NCBI GenBank assembly: GCA_944323045.1
Contig: CALUQX010000010.1
Location: 1 to 64,000 of the forward strand
Direction of reading: 5' to 3'
Origin: Candidatus Gastranaerophilales bacterium
GTDB taxonomy: Bacteria > Cyanobacteriota > Vampirovibrionia > Gastranaerophilales > Gastranaerophilaceae
Length of the DNA stretch: 64,000 nt
Position 1 is the stretch's first letter, and every line of letters begins with the position of its first letter. This document shows positions 16,256 to 25,546 of this stretch, one piece after another. Both the position numbers and the translations under genes were made by a program. Below the pieces are notes generated by a model that had not been told where the DNA came from, did not search any database, and saw only the letters and a program-made list of their open reading frames with translations.

Positions 16256-19200
16256 ATGAAAATGGAGAAGAAGAAATTACTGGTGGCATTATTGCTGTGT
16301 ACAGCTGTATCATTGCCCTTGAGGGGGTATTCTGCCGAACATGTTTTTGAAGGGACATATCAGGATGTTATTGCCCCTACAGAAAATGGAGGCGCAATAT
16401 TTAATAATACAGGTGATAGTGCTATTGTTAAAGCAAGTACACAATTCATTAACAATGAGGCATATCGTGGCGCAGGGATTTATAATTACACGGATGCAAC
16501 TTTAACAGTAGAAGACAATGTCAGATTTGACAACAATAGAGCTGTTGGTGCTGCAGGCGGCGCTGTTCAAAATTTAGGAACAGCAATATTAGGAAATAAT
16601 CTGATTTTTGAAAATAATACTGCTGCCTGGGGTGGTGCAGCTGTTTACGGCGGCACAAGAGCCGATGCTGGTTCCTCTACTGCTATCGGAAGTGGGGCTA
16701 TATTCAGAAATAACGTCCTAACTGCTGATGCCTCCTACGGTGGAGCTGTTTTTATTGAAAATGACGAAAATGTCAACGTTTCATTTAATTTAGGAGAAAA
16801 TTCGACATTTGATAACAACTCAGCAATGGAAGGCGGAGCAATTTATATTAAAAATGCTGTGGATGCAGCGATCGGCGAAGGTGCTAATTTTACAAATAAT
16901 ACCGCAACAAGTGCTGGCGGTGCTGTTTTTAATATTGGTAATACATCTATTGCTAATGCGACTTTTGCTAATAATAAGGCTAATGAATATGGTGGGGCAG
17001 TATTTAACCAGACCGGTGGTCAATATACTGTAGGTGCCGGTTCAACATATTCAGGTAATTCTGCCGGACGCGGCGGTGCTATTTATAATTATACAGGCGC
17101 TGAATTAACCGTAGAAGACAATGTTTCTTTCTCTGGAAATGAAGCTACAAAAGCCGCCGGCGGTGCTATCCAAAATTTTGGCAGTGCAACATTAGGTAAC
17201 AATCTGGTATTTGACGGCAATAAAGCTCAATGGGGCGGTGCGGCAATATATGCAGGTGTTCAAAACGGTGGAACATCATCAACTACAATCGGTGATGGTG
17301 CAGTATTCACAAACAATACGCTAACTAATACAGGAACAAACGCCGATGCTGTTGGCGGTGCTATATTCGTTGAAAATGATGCAAATGCAACAGTATCATT
17401 CGAATTAGGTGAAAATGCATACTTCGGTAATAATTCTGCTAATCATGGCGGTGCTATATACTTCAAACAAGATAATATAACTGCAGCAATCGGCGAAGGT
17501 GCAACTTTTGAAGGTAACAGCGCATCTGCTAATGGCGGTGCAATCTGGACTGCGGCTAATCTTGAGTTAACAGATGCAAACTTTGTTAATAACTCTGCAG
17601 CAACACTCGGCGGTGCAATCTATAATGACGGCGATTTAACAGTAAGTGGAAAATTCAGCGGTAATTCATCTCATGCTGGTGGTGCTATTTACTCCTATAT
17701 AGATTCAAACCTGACAATTGGGGATAATTCCGAGTTTTCAAATAATTCAACATTCGCAGAAAAAGGCGATGCTGGCGGAGCTTTATACGTGGATAGAGCC
17801 AATCAGCTTGCTATTGGTGATAATGTTAAGTTTATCGGTAACTCTGCGACATCAGAGATTTATAAATATGAAGATGGTGCAGAAGCAAAAGGTGCTGCCG
17901 GTGCGGCTTATATCTACCAAACTACTACAACCATCGGAGATAACCTTGTTGTAGCTGATAATAAATCGCAATATGCAGGTGGCGGTCTATATATCTGGAA
18001 CGAAGGAAAAGAAACCACAATTGGTGAAAATGCAACCTTTATCAATAATACATCCGAAAAATCTTACGGTGGTGCTATCGGAAACTTTGACGGTAAGTTA
18101 ACTATAGGTGAAGGAGCTACATTCGCTGGTAATTCAGCAGGAGCAGAAGGAGGTGCTATTGCCAATAAGAATTTTAGCGGAACTGATAGTGAACTTATAA
18201 TTGGGGCAAATTCAAATTTCGATAGTAACTCTGCCGGTACAAACGGCGGTGCTATCTATACAGACACTGCAATTAGTCTTACAGATACCAATTTCACTAA
18301 TAATACAGCAGGTCAAAACGGTGGTGCTATTTATGCCAATTCGGATTTAACAATATCTGCAGAATCCAAAGATGTTGTGATGGCAGGCAACACTGCGGCT
18401 GAAGGCGGCGATATTTATATGAATACAACAGGTACAAACCTTAATCTGAATGCTGCTGAAGGTAAATCAATAACAATTGCAAGCGGTATTTCTGGTTCTA
18501 CAGGCGGTTACAACATGGTTGTTAATTCGGATGCAGCAAATACAGGTTCTATAATTGTTAATTCTGCTATCCAAAATGCAGCAATTGCGGTTTCCAATGG
18601 TACATTCCATCTGGCAGAAGGTAGTGCGTTAAATAATTCAACTCTGGATATGGCAACCGGAACGACTTTAAATACAATAAATAATGCCGTAACAACATTT
18701 GACGACAATGTTACTCTGGGAGATGTAAACCTTGCAGTAGATGTTGATCTTGGAAGCGGAAAAGGTGATAATTTTGCTAATGTACAAAAAGGAACAGTCA
18801 CAGTTACTAATGTAAATGCTTTAGCCAATACAACAGCAAATAACATTTCGCTTAATCTTGCAGAAGCACTTGGTATTGATCCTTCTTCAATGATAATTGC
18901 GGATTCGCTGGTATCACAAACCCAGACTGTACTTACTCCAATCCGTTATTTGCAAGGTGGTGTAAGCGCTGACGGAATGATGACTTTTGCTCCAACCGGC
19001 AGCGGGTATAAAGACTTCAACCCTGCGGTAATGGCATCTCCTATCGCAGCACAACTAGGAGGATATTTAACTCAGTTGAATTCTTATGATGAAGCTTTCC
19101 GTAACATGGATATGTATATGTTAATGACTAAAAAACAGCGTGAAGCTCTAAAATTAAGAAACAAATATGCTGCAGCAGATGCAAATCTTATTTATTCACC

Positions 19201-20065
19201 TTTAAATACTCCATACAGCGATAAATCAATATGGATGAGACCTTACGGTACATTTGAAAATGTTCCGTTAAAAGGCGGTCCGAAAGTTTCAAATGTTGCA
19301 TACGGTTCATTCTTCGGCGGAGAAAGCGAATTGTATGACCTTGGCAACGGCTGGGACGGAATGTGGGGTGTTTATGTTGGTTATAACGGCTCACATCAGG
19401 CTTATGACGGCATTGGCATTTATCAGAACGGCGGTACTTTAGGCGCTGTTGGTATGGCTTATAAAGGGAATTTCTTCACCGGATTAACCATCAACGCCGG
19501 CGCTAATGCGGGTGATGCTAGTACAGGATATGGCACTGACAATTTCTCTATGTTAATGGCTGGTATCGCAAGCAAAACCGGCTACAATATTGAACTTGCA
19601 GAAGGTAAATTCATTATTCAGCCTAGTATGTTAATGTCATATTCATTTGTAAACAGCTTTGACTATACAAATGCTGCAGGTGTAAGTATCAGTTCAGATC
19701 CATTACATGCAATACAACTTGAACCGGGAATTAAATTCATCGGAAATCTTAAAAACGGCTGGCAGCCATATCTTGGTGTAAGCATGGTATGGAACATTAT
19801 GGATAAAACTGATTTTTATGCAAACAATGTTTCATTGCCGGAACTCAGTGTTAAACCATTTGTCAAATACGGTATTGGTGTTCGCAAAACCTGGGGTGAC
19901 AGATGTACAGGATTTGCACAGGCTTACTTTACAGGTGGCGGCAGAAACGGTGTCGGTCTGCAGGCTGGATTTAGATTTACACTTGGCAAAGGCGGCTCCG
20001 GCAAGGTCGTCGGCAGTGTGCCTGAACTTCCAAAAACAAATGTAAAATTAAGTAATGTCAAATAG
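16256..20065 (+). CDS. Autotransporter adhesin with Pmp-like passenger repeats
   Basis: The 1,269-residue product is a surface protein exported by its own beta-barrel. A signal peptide (residues 1-26, MKMEKKKLLVALLLCTAVSL, ending at YSA) is followed by a long passenger (about 27-960). The passenger has about two dozen GGAI/GGAV...FxxN-type repeats like those of chlamydial polymorphic membrane proteins, predicted to form a beta-helix. The barrel spans about 980-1246. Unusually, 20-odd residues follow the last aromatic barrel strand (GFRFTL). The frame opens at GTG 16232, but AGAGGA lies 5 bases before ATG 16256. The gene is followed 12 bases later by an OmpH/Skp gene and is divergent from an XRE regulator. 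Confidence 0.92.
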   Translation: MKMEKKKLLVALLLCTAVSLPLRGYSAEHVFEGTYQDVIAPTENGGAIFNNTGDSAIVKASTQFINNEAYRGAGIYNYTDATLTVEDNVRFDNNRAVGAAGGAVQNLGTAILGNNLIFENNTAAWGGAAVYGGTRADAGSSTAIGSGAIFRNNVLTADASYGGAVFIENDENVNVSFNLGENSTFDNNSAMEGGAIYIKNAVDAAIGEGANFTNNTATSAGGAVFNIGNTSIANATFANNKANEYGGAVFNQTGGQYTVGAGSTYSGNSAGRGGAIYNYTGAELTVEDNVSFSGNEATKAAGGAIQNFGSATLGNNLVFDGNKAQWGGAAIYAGVQNGGTSSTTIGDGAVFTNNTLTNTGTNADAVGGAIFVENDANATVSFELGENAYFGNNSANHGGAIYFKQDNITAAIGEGATFEGNSASANGGAIWTAANLELTDANFVNNSAATLGGAIYNDGDLTVSGKFSGNSSHAGGAIYSYIDSNLTIGDNSEFSNNSTFAEKGDAGGALYVDRANQLAIGDNVKFIGNSATSEIYKYEDGAEAKGAAGAAYIYQTTTTIGDNLVVADNKSQYAGGGLYIWNEGKETTIGENATFINNTSEKSYGGAIGNFDGKLTIGEGATFAGNSAGAEGGAIANKNFSGTDSELIIGANSNFDSNSAGTNGGAIYTDTAISLTDTNFTNNTAGQNGGAIYANSDLTISAESKDVVMAGNTAAEGGDIYMNTTGTNLNLNAAEGKSITIASGISGSTGGYNMVVNSDAANTGSIIVNSAIQNAAIAVSNGTFHLAEGSALNNSTLDMATGTTLNTINNAVTTFDDNVTLGDVNLAVDVDLGSGKGDNFANVQKGTVTVTNVNALANTTANNISLNLAEALGIDPSSMIIADSLVSQTQTVLTPIRYLQGGVSADGMMTFAPTGSGYKDFNPAVMASPIAAQLGGYLTQLNSYDEAFRNMDMYMLMTKKQREALKLRNKYAAADANLIYSPLNTPYSDKSIWMRPYGTFENVPLKGGPKVSNVAYGSFFGGESELYDLGNGWDGMWGVYVGYNGSHQAYDGIGIYQNGGTLGAVGMAYKGNFFTGLTINAGANAGDASTGYGTDNFSMLMAGIASKTGYNIELAEGKFIIQPSMLMSYSFVNSFDYTNAAGVSISSDPLHAIQLEPGIKFIGNLKNGWQPYLGVSMVWNIMDKTDFYANNVSLPELSVKPFVKYGIGVRKTWGDRCTGFAQAYFTGGGRNGVGLQAGFRFTLGKGGSGKVVGSVPELPKTNVKLSNVK

Positions 20066-20077
20066 GAGAAGAAAACA

Positions 20078-20536
20078 ATGACCAGATATATTAATATTAT
20101 AATTGTAGTTTTAGCATTTGCCATTGGATTAGGTGTGAATAATTTTGCAATGTCTGATATGCCGCAAAAAATTGCTGTGGTTGATATAAACAGAGTTGTA
20201 GGACAATCAGCACAGGTAATGGCACTAAAAAAAGAACAGGCTGTTAAAACAGAAGAACTACAAAAATGGCTCAATACTGCAAGGGCTGATGTAGAAAAAC
20301 AGAAGACTCAAACAGGAAAAGAAAAGCTTATTCAAAAGTATGATGAAGAATTCGCAAAAAAGCAACAGAGTTTGCGTAACGATTACACTAAAAAACTCCA
20401 AACAATAGACAATGATATCTCCGCTGTAATTAAAAAAGAAGCCAAATCAAAAGGCTATGATATTGTATTAGCCAAAGGTGTTGTTCTCTATGGCGGAGAA
20501 GACATCACAACCTCCATATCTAAATTAATAAAATAG
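20078..20536 (+). CDS. OmpH/Skp-family periplasmic chaperone
   Basis: The 152-residue protein resembles Skp/OmpH, which holds unfolded outer-membrane proteins in the periplasm. A hydrophobic N-terminal segment (about 5-22) leads to SDMPQKIAVVDINRVVG, then a long Lys/Glu/Gln-rich coiled-coil arm (about 50-120) and the closing KGYDIVLAKGVVLYGGEDIT strand region. It follows the autotransporter by 12 bases (AGGAGAAG ribosome site), which suggests a dedicated chaperone for that barrel protein. A paralogue at 51722 lies next to the TpsB-like barrel. The N-terminus may be an anchor rather than a cleaved signal. Confidence 0.88.
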   Translation: MTRYINIIIVVLAFAIGLGVNNFAMSDMPQKIAVVDINRVVGQSAQVMALKKEQAVKTEELQKWLNTARADVEKQKTQTGKEKLIQKYDEEFAKKQQSLRNDYTKKLQTIDNDISAVIKKEAKSKGYDIVLAKGVVLYGGEDITTSISKLIK

Positions 20537-20561
20537 ATAATTATTTACTGCTAAAACTATC

Positions 20562-20595
20562 AAAAATCCGTACCTGGCAACAGGTGCGGATTTTT
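20562..20595. terminator. Bidirectional terminator between ompH-like and nucleotidyltransferase genes
   Basis: A 15-bp stem (20562-20576 with 20581-20595, one G-T pair) has a GCAA tetraloop, with five As on one side and five Ts on the other. It lies between convergent genes and can serve both strands. Confidence 0.88.
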
Positions 20596-20600
20596 AATTG

Positions 20601-21383
20601 TTAATAAATACATTTTTTAAGTTTAAAAACCATGTCATTCAAAATATTCAATGTATCAGGGTTAGGCTGCGTTAGAAGTTTATTGATATTAACAGTAAAA
20701 TCTTCTGGCAGAATTTTGCAGTGTTCTGATGCGTATTTTACAAGTTTTTTCTCACCCGGGTGCAGAAGTTCATTGAGAGCAAATATAATGTCAAAATAAC
20801 TCGCGAGAAATGCCGCGATACGATGATTTACACTGTTAGAATCATTTCTTTGTAAAGCTTTTTCAATTTGTTCGTAATAAGATGCAAATGGTTTGTCTTT
20901 CAAAAGCATCATATTTCTTTTTATTATATTATGTTTTAACTTTTGCGGGTATTGTGTATCCAGTTTATTTTTTAATCCGGCTAACCATCCGGATTTGTCA
21001 TACATTATTTCGCAATTTTTTATAGTGAACAAAAAACATGTGCTATACCCGTTAGAAGGGTAGCATTTTATCCAGACATTTTCAATAATATTTTCTATCC
21101 AGTTTTTGTCCCAGTACATTACATCTAATTGTTTATTCATTGAATCCACAAAAAATTCATCACCAGAACCAAAATATTCTCCGCCGGCTTCGTATTTGGA
21201 TGAATATTTTTTGATGATTTTCTCACGCTCCGTAACAGGAATTTCTTTGTCTGTAAAAATATAAATATCTATATCTGACTTAGAATCAGATGTATTAGCC
21301 CTGGAGGAGCCGCCGACAGCAATTGCACAAACCTGCTCAAACTGTTTAAATTCATTTATAATTTCTAAAAATGTACCATCCAT
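20601..21383 (-). CDS. Nucleotidyltransferase-domain protein (DUF4037-like)
   Basis: The 260-residue protein starts with a Pol-beta-type nucleotidyltransferase domain: GGSSRANTSDSKSDIDIYIF gives the GGS motif and the DxD metal pair (about residues 24-43). A second acidic residue lies in QLDVMYWD near 90. The C-terminal half (about 150-260) is helical, as in DUF4037 proteins. The substrate is unknown; relatives include aminoglycoside-type and tRNA-type transferases, but nothing here decides between them. It follows the nitroreductase gene by 6 bases and is probably co-transcribed with it. Confidence 0.8.
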   Translation of the reverse strand: MDGTFLEIINEFKQFEQVCAIAVGGSSRANTSDSKSDIDIYIFTDKEIPVTEREKIIKKYSSKYEAGGEYFGSGDEFFVDSMNKQLDVMYWDKNWIENIIENVWIKCYPSNGYSTCFLFTIKNCEIMYDKSGWLAGLKNKLDTQYPQKLKHNIIKRNMMLLKDKPFASYYEQIEKALQRNDSNSVNHRIAAFLASYFDIIFALNELLHPGEKKLVKYASEHCKILPEDFTVNINKLLTQPNPDTLNILNDMVFKLKKCIY

Positions 21384-21389
21384 AATTAA

Positions 21390-22010
21390 TTACCATTTTC
21401 CAAAATGCATTTTTTGTTTTGCAGTATACCGTACCTGTTCAACAACAACTTTGTCATCAGCAGGATATCCAAGTCCAATATAGCATGGCAAAAGGTAGTC
21501 CTCAGGGGCGCCCACAACTTTTGCAACATTTAATCCTTCATCCCCCACCGGTATACGCATAGAACAAGCAAGATTTTCTGCCGTTGCTGCCAGAAAAATA
21601 TTTTCAATAACACACCAGATAGAAGAAAGCGGATTTAATGAACTAACAGATGAAGGATGCATTACACCCGAATTCGTTTTAAAGAAAGGCAATATGATAT
21701 GAGATGCATTATATAACATTGAGTACTGCTTTGGCATTGCATCGGCATACATTCTTTGCTGTGCTGTTCCGTTTACCAGAATTTGTTTAAGTATTTCAAG
21801 CTGTGGTTTAACTCCGTTACTGATGAATTGCAGCGCTTTTTCTTTATCCCCATTTTCTTGCAGAATAACAAATTCCCAGTTTCTCAAATGGTCATGTGTC
21901 GGCGCCTGCAAACCTGCATTTATAATCCGTTCCAAAACTTCATCCGGCACTTTTTTGTCTTTGAAATCTCTTACTATTCTTCTGTTATATATTGCATCAT
22001 ATAGTTCCAT
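21390..22010 (-). CDS. Nitroreductase-family flavoprotein
   Basis: The 206-residue protein has the FMN-binding nitroreductase pattern: AIYNRRIVRDFKDKKVPDEV at the start, LQAPTHDHLRNWEFVIL, a central SSIWCVIENIFLAATAENLA helix, and GLGYPADD near the end. Such enzymes reduce nitro groups, quinones or flavins with NAD(P)H; the true substrate cannot be read from sequence. AAGGAG precedes the ATG. It is the first gene of a two-gene unit and divergent from the HEAT-queC operon. Confidence 0.88.
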   Translation of the reverse strand: MELYDAIYNRRIVRDFKDKKVPDEVLERIINAGLQAPTHDHLRNWEFVILQENGDKEKALQFISNGVKPQLEILKQILVNGTAQQRMYADAMPKQYSMLYNASHIILPFFKTNSGVMHPSSVSSLNPLSSIWCVIENIFLAATAENLACSMRIPVGDEGLNVAKVVGAPEDYLLPCYIGLGYPADDKVVVEQVRYTAKQKMHFGKW

Positions 22011-22163
22011 AATTCAGTGCTCCTTAATTATCAAACAAAATTGTATAATAAATAAAATAATATTAAAATACCGGAACATAAATTATCTGTATAACTTGTA
22101 AAATAATTGTTTTTATAGTATATAATCACTAGAATGATGCGGGCTTAATAAGCGGAGCAGCTA

Positions 22164-23144
22164 ATGGACGAAAATAGTAAATTAGATTTAAAATCTCTGG
22201 CTAGTAACTGCGGTTTATTTAGTGATTTGCCTGCAGATGAAATTGTTCAGAACATCACAAATCTTGATAACTCGTATCAAAGCGGTGATCTTGTAAATAT
22301 TTACAATTATTTTTTGTCAGTGTCCACCAATCCGGATGTTTTGATGAATATAATAAGGCTTGCTGACAGATTTAGAGACCCGTCAACTCTTTCTGCGCTG
22401 CTTGATATTTTACTGATGAAAAATACAGGCACACCGCAGCAAAAAGAAAAATTTATAAATACCCGCGTAATGTGCGCAAAAGCAATTGCAAACTACAAAG
22501 ATACCTCTGCCGTAACCCCTTTGTTATATTGCCTTAATAACAAAGATGAGAATTACAAATTGCGTCTGGCATGCGCAGATGCTCTCGGTAAAATCGGTGA
22601 TAAGTATGCTGTTGCTCCGCTTATTGAAGTTGTAAAAGATGAAAATGAAAAATCTGTTTATTTAAAAGAATCTGCCGCATCAGCACTTGGCATGCTTGGC
22701 GATTTGCGTGCAATAGATCCGCTTGTAAGTATTCTGGAATCTAATAAAGGCATCTTGAATAAATTTACATTTTTGAAAGAACGTGTTATTGAGGCGCTCG
22801 GCAAAATGCGTATAAGTAACAATGACCGCGTATTTAACGCCTTAAAAGAATCTCTTATGGATGAATCCCCGCAAATCCGCATTAATGCAATTGAAGCGCT
22901 TATGGACAGTGAACATGACGACGCTTATGATGTTATAAAAAGATGTTTGACTGAAGATAATGATGCTGAAGTTCAAAAAAATGCAATGATAGCACTATAT
23001 AATTTGCGCGGACGTGAAATTCTTGATGAAGTCATCAGTCTGCCTATTTATTCAAAAGAATTGAAATCAGAAGCTGAATCTATGATTGAAGAATATGAAG
23101 ATGAAGTCGTAGAAATTTATCGAGAAGACAGGAATAACCAATGA
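22164..23144 (+). CDS. HEAT-repeat protein
   Basis: The 326-residue protein consists almost wholly of PBS-lyase-type HEAT repeats (about 105-315), for example LRLACADALGKIGDKYAVAPL and ESAASALGMLGDLRAIDPLV, with an acidic C-terminus. HEAT arrays act as binding scaffolds, so the partner is unknown; photosynthetic relatives use similar arrays in phycobilisome lyases, but no such pathway is here. Its end overlaps queC by 4 bases (ATGA), so the two are translationally coupled. GCGGAG lies 7 bases before the start. Confidence 0.88.
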   Translation: MDENSKLDLKSLASNCGLFSDLPADEIVQNITNLDNSYQSGDLVNIYNYFLSVSTNPDVLMNIIRLADRFRDPSTLSALLDILLMKNTGTPQQKEKFINTRVMCAKAIANYKDTSAVTPLLYCLNNKDENYKLRLACADALGKIGDKYAVAPLIEVVKDENEKSVYLKESAASALGMLGDLRAIDPLVSILESNKGILNKFTFLKERVIEALGKMRISNNDRVFNALKESLMDESPQIRINAIEALMDSEHDDAYDVIKRCLTEDNDAEVQKNAMIALYNLRGREILDEVISLPIYSKELKSEAESMIEEYEDEVVEIYREDRNNQ

Positions 23145-23803
23145 ACTCAATAATTCTTCTCTCAGGCGGACTTGATTCTCTTGTCAGTCTGGGACTTGCT
23201 AAAGATAAATACAATATAACTCTTGCGCTGACCTTTGATTACGGACAAAAATCTGCTATGCAGGAAATAAAAGCATCTGCTGAAATTTGCAAATATTATA
23301 AAATACATCATAAAATAATTAATCTTGACTGGCTTAAGGAAATAACTCATACCGCACTTGTTTCTGATAAAGATGTTCCGACAGGCATGGCGCTTGAAAA
23401 TCCTGAACAGTCTGCAAAATCAGTCTGGGTTCCCAACAGAAATGGCTTGTTTATGAATATAGCAGCCGCTTTTGCTGATGCAGAGGATTACGATTATATT
23501 ATAATCGGGGCAAACAAAGAAGAAGGTCAGACTTTCCCTGATAACACTAAAGAATTCATTGACAGTCTGAATAATGAATTCAAATTTTCTACCCGCAAAC
23601 ATCCGCAAGTCTTAGCCCCCTTGATAAATTGTAATAAAAATGATATTGTTAAATTGGCTTTAGAAAACAATATTCCGCTGGAATACACAAGGAGCTGTTA
23701 TCAAAACAATGAAAAAAACTGCGGGATATGTGAATCTTGTATGCGTTTGAAAAATGCATTAAAAGCAAATAATGACAACTACTACATAAATAAAATTTTT
23801 TAA
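23141..23803 (+). CDS. queC: 7-cyano-7-deazaguanine synthase
   Basis: QueC converts 7-carboxy-7-deazaguanine to preQ0 with ATP and ammonia, a step of queuosine synthesis. The 220-residue protein has the PP-loop SGGLDSLVSLGLAK at residues 7-20, WVPNRNGLFMNIAAAFA and the C-terminal zinc site in CYQNNEKNCGICESCMR (four Cys). Length is standard. It overlaps the HEAT gene and is 12 bases from DUF366. queD, queE and folE are not in the window. Confidence 0.96.
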   Translation: MNSIILLSGGLDSLVSLGLAKDKYNITLALTFDYGQKSAMQEIKASAEICKYYKIHHKIINLDWLKEITHTALVSDKDVPTGMALENPEQSAKSVWVPNRNGLFMNIAAAFADAEDYDYIIIGANKEEGQTFPDNTKEFIDSLNNEFKFSTRKHPQVLAPLINCNKNDIVKLALENNIPLEYTRSCYQNNEKNCGICESCMRLKNALKANNDNYYINKIF

Positions 23804-23815
23804 GGTATAATTTGT

Positions 23816-24373
23816 ATGATGAAAACACTTTTTGTTGATAATGAAATTAAATACGAAGGCTGGCAGCTTGCGCCGCATTGGATTTATAAAAACTTTAAAA
23901 TTCAAGGAGATGCAGCCGTTGCATTTGTCGGGGAATGCGATGTCAAATTAACAGAAATGGTGGACATTGAAGACGTTATTAACAATGAACCGATTTACAG
24001 CAAATCAATGCTGAGCTTTATTACTGAACAGTTCAATGTCGGACTTGTTGAAGGTGTTTTCAGACAAAGATTACTAATCTGTATTATAAAAGAGGCACTG
24101 GAAAAACGCGGGATAAAAGTTTTACGTGACGGTGATGACCTTTTTGTTGAGAATAAAAAATTAACAGTTTCTATTGCAACTAAGTCATTAACTTCGATAT
24201 TAATCCATACAGGTATTAATATTGATTCCACAGGTGCGCCGGTGGCTGCCTGCGGACTTACAAACGACTTAGGCATTACCGATATAAGAATGTTCGCAGA
24301 AGAAATTCTCTGCAAATACGCAGAAGAGTTGGATGATATTGTGTTAGCAAGTACCAAAGTAAGAGGAGTTTAA
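23816..24373 (+). CDS. DUF366-family protein
   Basis: The 185-residue protein matches my recollection of DUF366, a conserved family of unknown function best known from Archaea and some anaerobes: YEGWQLAPHWIYKNF, AFVGECDVKLTEMVDIED, FSIA-like VSIATKSLTSILIHTGIN and the glycine-rich GAPVAACGL. Its place directly after queC hints at a nucleoside or tRNA-modification link, which is inference. AAGG lies before two adjacent Met codons. The SPOR gene follows 2 bases after its stop. Confidence 0.8.
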   Translation: MMKTLFVDNEIKYEGWQLAPHWIYKNFKIQGDAAVAFVGECDVKLTEMVDIEDVINNEPIYSKSMLSFITEQFNVGLVEGVFRQRLLICIIKEALEKRGIKVLRDGDDLFVENKKLTVSIATKSLTSILIHTGINIDSTGAPVAACGLTNDLGITDIRMFAEEILCKYAEELDDIVLASTKVRGV

Positions 24374-24375
24374 TT

Positions 24376-25146
24376 ATGAGAGAAGAAGAATCATTTGATC
24401 TGGAGCAGCAGCCTTCTCATATAAATTACAAAGAATACCGTGATAAGGTAAAAAAGAACCCTAATGAAAGCGTTATAATGTTTATATCAGCATTCTTTGT
24501 AATGTTGCTGCTATTTTTGGGAATTGCTAAACAACTTTCGCCGGATGTTGATGTTTCTATCGGCAGTGATGACCAGCAGACTGCTGAAAATACTGAATCT
24601 TATGAAGATTACGCAAAATCATCAATTGATGAACGCCTGAAACTTATACAAATGGAAGATGCCGGAGTACATTCTGATAATGAAAGTATTTTCGATGACA
24701 GCTTGGAAGAAAGGGTTGAATTACCTGACTTTGTAAAAAAACATGAACAACCGGATGAAAGCAATACAACAGAGCCTAACGACCCATTGCCGGGGGCTGA
24801 AAAACAAAAAGAAGCAGTTTCTCAAAATATCGTAGAACATCCTGTAACTAAGCCGGAACCACAACCTGAAGTGCAGCAGACTCAACAGCCTAAAGAACAG
24901 ACACCCGCAGCACCGACTCCTGTAAATGCCAAGGTTGTTGTCGGATATTATTCAACAGCAGAACAGGCTCAGGTTGCAAAAGGAATTTTGATGGATGCAG
25001 GATTGAACATTAATCCGTTTGTAAAACAAATCGGCGGAGCATATACCATTCAAGTCGGCTCATTCTCAACACGCGAAAAAGCACAGAGTGTTGTGAATGA
25101 TTTGCTGCGTAACAATTTCCCTGCGAGAATTATTGTAGAACAATAA
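24376..25146 (+). CDS. SPOR-domain membrane protein
   Basis: The 256-residue protein is an inner-membrane protein with a cytoplasmic N-terminus, one membrane segment (about 35-53), a long acidic, Pro/Gln-rich periplasmic linker (about 60-180) and a C-terminal SPOR domain (about 185-256, KVVVGYYSTAEQAQVAKGIL to IIVEQ). SPOR domains bind glycan strands lacking stem peptides at division septa, so a role in cell division or envelope remodelling is likely. GAGGAG precedes the ATG. It ends the HEAT-queC-DUF366 operon and converges with an XRE gene. Confidence 0.9.
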   Translation: MREEESFDLEQQPSHINYKEYRDKVKKNPNESVIMFISAFFVMLLLFLGIAKQLSPDVDVSIGSDDQQTAENTESYEDYAKSSIDERLKLIQMEDAGVHSDNESIFDDSLEERVELPDFVKKHEQPDESNTTEPNDPLPGAEKQKEAVSQNIVEHPVTKPEPQPEVQQTQQPKEQTPAAPTPVNAKVVVGYYSTAEQAQVAKGILMDAGLNINPFVKQIGGAYTIQVGSFSTREKAQSVVNDLLRNNFPARIIVEQ

Positions 25147-25148
25147 GA

Positions 25149-25487
25149 TTATTTATATTTGAGGATTTTTTCAGCAGAATTAATAGCTTCCGCGTAAACA
25201 TTTAGTCTGTTTTCATCAGCAGTTAGAATTTTATTGATTAATTCTTGCGGCAGTGGCGACAATTCCTGCTGTGTTCCATTATAGCCAAAATCCTCAAAGG
25301 TCAGATTGAGAATATCAATCAGCGCCAGAAAATGTTCAACTTTAGGAAGGTACTTGCCGTTTTCTATTCTGCTTAAGTGTTTTTCGGTAAATCCAGCTTT
25401 GTCGGCAAGTTCATGCTGTTTTAAACCTGCCTGTTTTCTTGCCTTTTTTATTACTGCACCAATAAATTTTTTATCTAGTTCAAGCAT
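25149..25487 (-). CDS. XRE-family regulator
   Basis: The 112-residue protein has an HTH_3 domain (about 12-66) with KKARKQAGLKQHELADKAGF and KHLSRIENGKYLP, followed by a helical extension (about 75-112). It is a paralogue of the 15684 regulator. The frame opens at a TTG 6 bases upstream (25493), but AAAGG spaced for ATG 25487 supports that start. Unlike the other XRE genes here it is not divergent from a surface gene: it lies downstream of surE on the same strand, behind surE's terminator, and converges with the SPOR gene. Confidence 0.87.
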   Translation of the reverse strand: MLELDKKFIGAVIKKARKQAGLKQHELADKAGFTEKHLSRIENGKYLPKVEHFLALIDILNLTFEDFGYNGTQQELSPLPQELINKILTADENRLNVYAEAINSAEKILKYK

Positions 25488-25518
25488 ATACAACCTTTTT
25501 ATAATGTTGAAATTTTAA

Positions 25519-25539
25519 AAAGGCGGGATTACCGCCTTT
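25519..25539 (-). terminator. surE terminator
   Basis: AAAGGCGG pairs with CCGCCTTT around a 5-nt loop, 8 bases after the surE stop. On the minus strand CCTTTTTAAAATTT follows, giving a U tract. Confidence 0.8.
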
Positions 25540-25546
25540 AATTTAA

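Noticed and set aside
20010-20050. LPKTN near the end of the autotransporter as a sortase signal
   Set aside because: No hydrophobic segment and basic tail follow it, and the protein has an outer-membrane barrel. The match is probably chance.
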